Below, piece after piece: positions 60,181-64,000 of a stretch of DNA of 64,000 bases. How positions within the stretch are numbered: position 1 is the first letter of the stretch; every line of letters starts with the position of its first letter. A model generated the notes under the pieces. The model did not search any database. It was given only the letters and a program-made list of their open reading frames with translations, and had not been told where the DNA came from. The translations under genes and the position numbers were made by a program. Source of the stretch: Lantana camara (taxonomy: Eukaryota; Streptophyta; Magnoliopsida; Lamiales; Verbenaceae). The stretch is from NCBI GenBank assembly GCA_037501455.1, contig CM074863.1, positions 56,277,501 to 56,341,500 on the forward strand, read 5' to 3'.

Positions 60181-60912
60181 TGTAGCACCCCTTACACGTG
60201 GAGGTACCACACCCCCGCACTATAGGTCAATTCACATACGAAATGGCCAATCCGTACATGAACTAACCTATAGCGAACGGGTGACAATGCAATAGACGAC
60301 AGGCTAGGCGGGAAACTTATACATGCGACAAAATAAAGCGGAAGCATAAATCAATCACTATCAAATATTTCCATTTATCAAAGCATGACATTTCCATGTA
60401 CTGAATGAAATATATTCTAACTTATATATCAATACATTATCATTACCTTAATATAATTAATATATAATTGTAAACATGACTTTATTGAACAAGAAATAAA
60501 CAATCAAATAAATGCACCGTGTATGACTCAACTCTAACAACCGGACTTGACTCACTTCCCGCCTAGCACGCACCTGCAATAACCTGAAAGGTGGAGGCGT
60601 CAGTCTGTGAAGACCGAGTGAGGGGTTTAAATATATATTAGCGCAGACAACATGCAAGTCATATTCTCGGGTAAAGGTTTATAAAAGATAGTTATACAGC
60701 TTAATATTAACATGGCTTCGCCCGAGAATACGACTATCAGTATTAATCACTAATTCATTTTCACGCAATTAATAAACATGCTTGCTTGCTTGTTAATCAT
60801 TAGGTGATCACTCAAGTCCGTTATCATGCAATCATGCAGGTGTAATCAATTAGCACATTCATGGAATGAGAATCATGCAATCGGTACATGGCATGCTTGT
60901 AACATGATATGG

Positions 60913-61088
60913 TTTGTTCCTCCTGTGGTTGGACGGACAACCATTGGCACGAAAACCAATCCAGCGCCCCCACTAAGAAGGACCTGGCCAGGGGACACTC
61001 AGGTACACGATAGGGCTTTGTTCTTCTTGTGGTTGGACGGACAACCACTGGCAGGACCAGTCCAGCGCCCTCACTAAGGAGAACCTGG
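60913..61088. repeat. Two-copy direct repeat in LTR G
   Basis: Two units of about 100 bp (about 60913-61000 and 61020-61088), each with TTGT--TTCTTGTGGTTGGACGGACAACCA-TGGCA and CCAGCGCCC-CACTAAG-A-GACCTGGCCA-like text. GGTTG/CAACC arms in each unit form a small hairpin. It lies in predicted intron 2. Confidence 0.75.
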
Positions 61089-61601
61089 CCAAGAGAACAC
61101 ACTTGCTTGCATTCATGAACATGGCATGCTTCGATGCGTGAACACTAACATGCTTTACTTGCTTGACTCATGAACAATAATATGACTTGAAACGATAAAT
61201 GATTTCATGAAAATATAACTATAAATACCTTTTGGTTAAAACAGTCACGTAAAGGTTATACGGGTTCTATATAACTAGAAATTAAACCTCACCTGACAGG
61301 CGACACACGACTCGTGAATGCGTGAACGTGCTCATGATCCACAATCTCCGCCCTGGAGAGTAACTGGACACGAAACGGGACAATATACGTGCATGAGACC
61401 ACGATTCAAGATAATTACTTCATATAATGACGCACGGCATGATCATACACGAGACATCAAGCAATATACAATGTAGCATGATAACATGTTGTTTTGACAT
61501 ATAATCAATCATATAATAGCAATTTGGGGTCAAATACGCCATTGGAACGAGGGGTTAAAATTGTAATTTTGTGCAGAATATTTCTGCACTACCAGAGAGC
61601 T

Positions 61602-61798
61602 GGGAACGGCCGTTCCAGGGTTCAGTTCAAAATGGGAATGGCCGTTCCCTCTGTTGGGCTCCCCGAAGATGGGAACGGTCGTTCCGGCGTGCAAGCCAAA
61701 ATGGGAACGGTCGTTCCCGTCCTCGCCGCCAAGCACATCTTTCAAACAATGGGAACGGCTGTTCCCCTATTGCAAAAGGGGCGGGAACGGCCGTTCCC
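61602..61798 (-). repeat. Array of six GGGAACGGCCGTTCCC palindromes
   Basis: Copies at 61602, 61634, 61671, 61703, 61751 and 61783, each 15-16 bp, spaced 32-48 bp. The centre varies (GGCC, GGTC, GGCT) while the GGGAA/TTCCC arms are kept; spacers are not conserved. The array lies in predicted intron 1 of LTR G. Confidence 0.92.
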
Positions 61799-62759
61799 GT
61801 TACGCAGGAAGAACAGAGAACAGAGCAAAACAGGGGATGCTCTCGGGACAAAACCAAGCATCCCCAAAACATCCCAAAATCATCACAACATGCAAGAATT
61901 CTGGAAATATGCATGTATACATGTTCAATATACATTAGTATGCAACCAAAACACATAAATCATGCTTTATTCTCCATAATCACCAACCTTAGCATATATA
62001 CAAATTTATCATATAATCTCATATTCTTCAAGAATTATACATGGAATTCAAGCCTAAGGCTCCTAATCATGTTTCTAACACCAAATACATGAATTATCAA
62101 GCTTGAATCATAAACCCTAGCTTCAAGAACTATAATCAAGAATCCCCTATATGCTCATATATACCTTGAATGAGAAATAAGAAGAAGAAGGTGATGAAGC
62201 TAGATGATTGAGCTCCTAAGCATGCAATTTCCTTGGAAACTTGGATGAAATCAATGAAATCTCTCTCTCTTTTCTTGGGGTTTTGGTTCGGTAGGCAAGG
62301 GAGCAAAATAGATGATGATTTTTGATGAATGAAAAATGAAGAGCAAGGAAGAGATGCATATATCGGTTTATTTGAGAAAATATGTAATAATTATGATTCA
62401 ATCCCCCAAGTTTTATAAGTCATGCAATTAAGTATAAAAGGTTTGGAAAGTGATCAATTAAGTCCAAAAGGTTTTCATGCAATTTAGTCCCTCAAAGAGA
62501 AGGAAATGAGCAATTATGGACAATTTGGCAATTAAATCAAATTGGACAATTAGTTCATGTAATAATTAAATTCCAATGATACAATAATTCTCAAGTTGAC
62601 ACATATTTCATATATTTCCACGTATTCATGTTACACGCAATTTATAAAATTAATGTAACACGCTTAAATTGAATAAGCGAAAATAACAAAATAAAATCCT
62701 AACGCTCGAAACCCACACGTGTCGAGCGTACCTGACTGTCCGAAAATCGGGGCGTTACA

Positions 62760-62795
62760 ACTCTCTCCCCCTTAAGAGAATCCGTCCTCGGATTC
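62760..62795 (-). promoter_or_regulatory. Pre-PPT hairpin and polypurine tract of G
   Basis: On the minus strand: GAATCCGAGGACGGATTC (rc 62778-62795), then TCTTAAGGGGGAGAGAGT, then the LTR start. Stem and AGGA loop match B in position, with a compensatory base-pair change. Confidence 0.88.
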
Positions 62796-64000
62796 CTTGT
62801 CCTGAATTCCTGGAATTTAATTGGCTCTTACATGTTCATCCCACGCGGGTTAGCTACTCCCCGTCAGGGATTAGTTTTAAAGAGGTCTTTATTCCACAAA
62901 GTCTTCCGGTGGTTGAGATCACGACCCTCAACTTCCAGAGTCTAATCACTCGAAAGAGAATCTAACCTTCCACTAAAACAAGTTGACAAGTAGCAGAAAT
63001 ACTGAGAGTGCCCCGTCTCTCAAACAGTTAACGAGAGAACCCCGTCTCTCGAGCAAGTAACAAGAGAACCCCGTCTCCTGACAACCCTGAGAGAATCCCC
63101 GTCTCTCACGCACACGAATAAAATTCAAGCAAGCACTTGGACAAATAATAACACTTACCACACAAGGATCAGGTAAAATTATCATTTATGCAAATAATTG
63201 TTCACATTACAATTAATAATAACAAGGAATCATATACAAGAATAATAAGATATTGATAATGATCGAACGATGATGCACGTGGTATACATGATTAAGTGTA
63301 CCGTTCACCGAGGATTGAAATTCTGGAACTTAAGTAATTCGGTTGAATACTTGATTCTTTAGTTGAGAGTTTCCTGCTTTGCCCCACTATGGTTCGATAT
63401 TCCCATCTTCAATGGCCTTCTCTGACCTTGTGCTATTTTCTAACCTAATCCGTAAATCATCATTAATCACCACATCTTCGGACCCGTCTGATTTACAGAT
63501 TTGCCGGTTGAACCATTCTTGCACTGATTCTCACATTTACTTTCCGATTCTAGAATTGAAAACACACGGATATTCTTGTTAAAGTGTAATTGCCCGTTCA
63601 AGCTTAAAAGACTGACTTTGTGTTCCAAGCAGGCTCTTGTCCAACGAGCTGAGAAAACAGGTGTTACCATTTCTCCGACCTCAGTAATTAAAGTAAACTT
63701 TTTCCTGAAGCGACATTCCTGACTTCTTGTTTGCAATCTGAAAGTTGAGCTCTTACTCCCCTAGTTAGCAATACGGCGGATATTTGCAATAGAGAAATCA
63801 AGGTCGTCATCCCGTGAGAGTAATTCAGCAAGCACACTTGCATAGAAATCGAAAGAATCATGTCCTAGTGAAACGTCTTCCTTTGGCCCCTGAAATTTGG
63901 TAACATACCCCACAATTCCACGAAATATCTTGAAAGAAAGGATCGCTCAAGCTTCCATCTCTCTGAAGTGTTCATAGTAAACTGGAGTATTTATGGAGGC
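62796..64000 (-). other. 3' internal region of element G, runs off the window
   Basis: Minus-strand spacer upstream of the PPT. It holds a hairpin-repeat array (63004-63107) like that of C. From about 63200 to the end I see no gag, RT, integrase or chromodomain motif on either strand. Either G has a long 3' spacer, as in C, or it is a gag-only element as well. Confidence 0.55.
63004..63107 (-). repeat. Four hairpin units like those of element C
   Basis: Sense-strand units of the form GAGAGACGGGGTTCTCTC (rc of 63033-63050) with variants at 63004-63021, 63063-63078 and 63089-63107. Same core as in 15348-15712, in the same position between coding region and PPT. Confidence 0.88.

Larger units (their letters stand above)
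60181..62759 (-). repeat. 3' LTR of minus-strand element G
   Basis: 2579 bp. In sense direction it runs TGTAACGCCCCGATTTTCGG... to ...AAGGGGTGCTACA. Polypurine sequence lies immediately to the right, so this is the 3' LTR and the element continues beyond the window. It cut LTR B3 after gaatg (60176-60180), the expected TSD. Sense-strand sites: donor CAAG|GTATAT 62164, acceptor GTCCAG at 61364, block 61363-61293 with CTCC/GGAG hairpin, donor GTCAG|GTGAGG 61292, acceptor TTGCAG at 60574, and a 12-bp stem (60556-60567 with 60303-60314). Confidence 0.9.

Noticed and set aside
63004..63107. CRISPR-like array (short repeats with spacers), also at 15348-15712
   Set aside because: Unit spacing is irregular, the repeats are diverged hairpins, there are no cas genes, and the array lies in a plant retroelement spacer.

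Overview
The window is plant nuclear DNA made almost entirely of nested LTR retrotransposons. I find no cellular gene, tRNA, rRNA, CRISPR array or prokaryotic feature. The plant assignment rests on three things: Ty3/gypsy chromovirus coding sequence (gag, protease, RT, RNase H, integrase, chromodomain), primer-binding sites complementary to initiator tRNA-Met (TGGTATCAGAGC), and Ty1/copia pol with long LTRs. It looks like heterochromatic or intergenic sequence of a repeat-rich angiosperm; I cannot name the species.

Layout (names are mine). 1-4975: leader and 5' LTR of a minus-strand Ty3 element (A). 5055-5235: a small fold-back element. 5236-28127: chromovirus B, with a truncated 5' LTR, an extra coiled-coil ORF, gag, pol and chromodomain, and a 3' LTR. 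B's gag is split by complete element C (9880-19833, TSD tcaag), which has nearly identical LTRs and encodes only Gag. 28128-35020: the 3' part of a Ty1/copia element (E), split by a solo LTR of family B (29162-33266, TSD tgaat). 35021-43261: an older copia LTR fragment split by a solo A LTR (TSD attga), itself split by solo LTR H (36738-40847). 43262-about 46095: a partial LTR (F). About 46095-56782: element D, whose long LTR contains a copia solo LTR (47875-49824) and a minus-strand solo LTR (I, 51485-54676), followed by PBS and a decayed gag-protease. 56879-60180: minus-strand B-family LTR, interrupted by minus-strand element G (3' LTR 60181-62759), whose internal region runs off the right end.

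The most interesting signal is not a gene. The Ty3 LTR families differ in most of their sequence, yet repeat one layout. A first splice-donor-like site is followed by a short (about 70-90 nt) exon-like block ending in a strong donor (usually AG|GTGAGG). Then come a small hairpin, an acceptor (CAG|G), and in most families a long-range stem GCTAGGCGG/CCGCCTAGC ending near the PBS. Several stems show compensatory changes between families. Family-specific palindrome arrays sit inside the predicted first intron. Three families carry a covarying hairpin directly before the polypurine tract, and two share a tandem array of GAGAGACGGGGTTCTCTC hairpins in the 3' spacer. I infer a conserved RNA programme (leader splicing plus structured RNA) in this lineage. 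All of it was read by eye and needs RNA data and covariance testing.

Apart from the Gag ORF of C and the small ORF of B, every coding region is broken by stops, frameshifts or insertions. B is inactive. C could move only if enzymes were supplied by another element.
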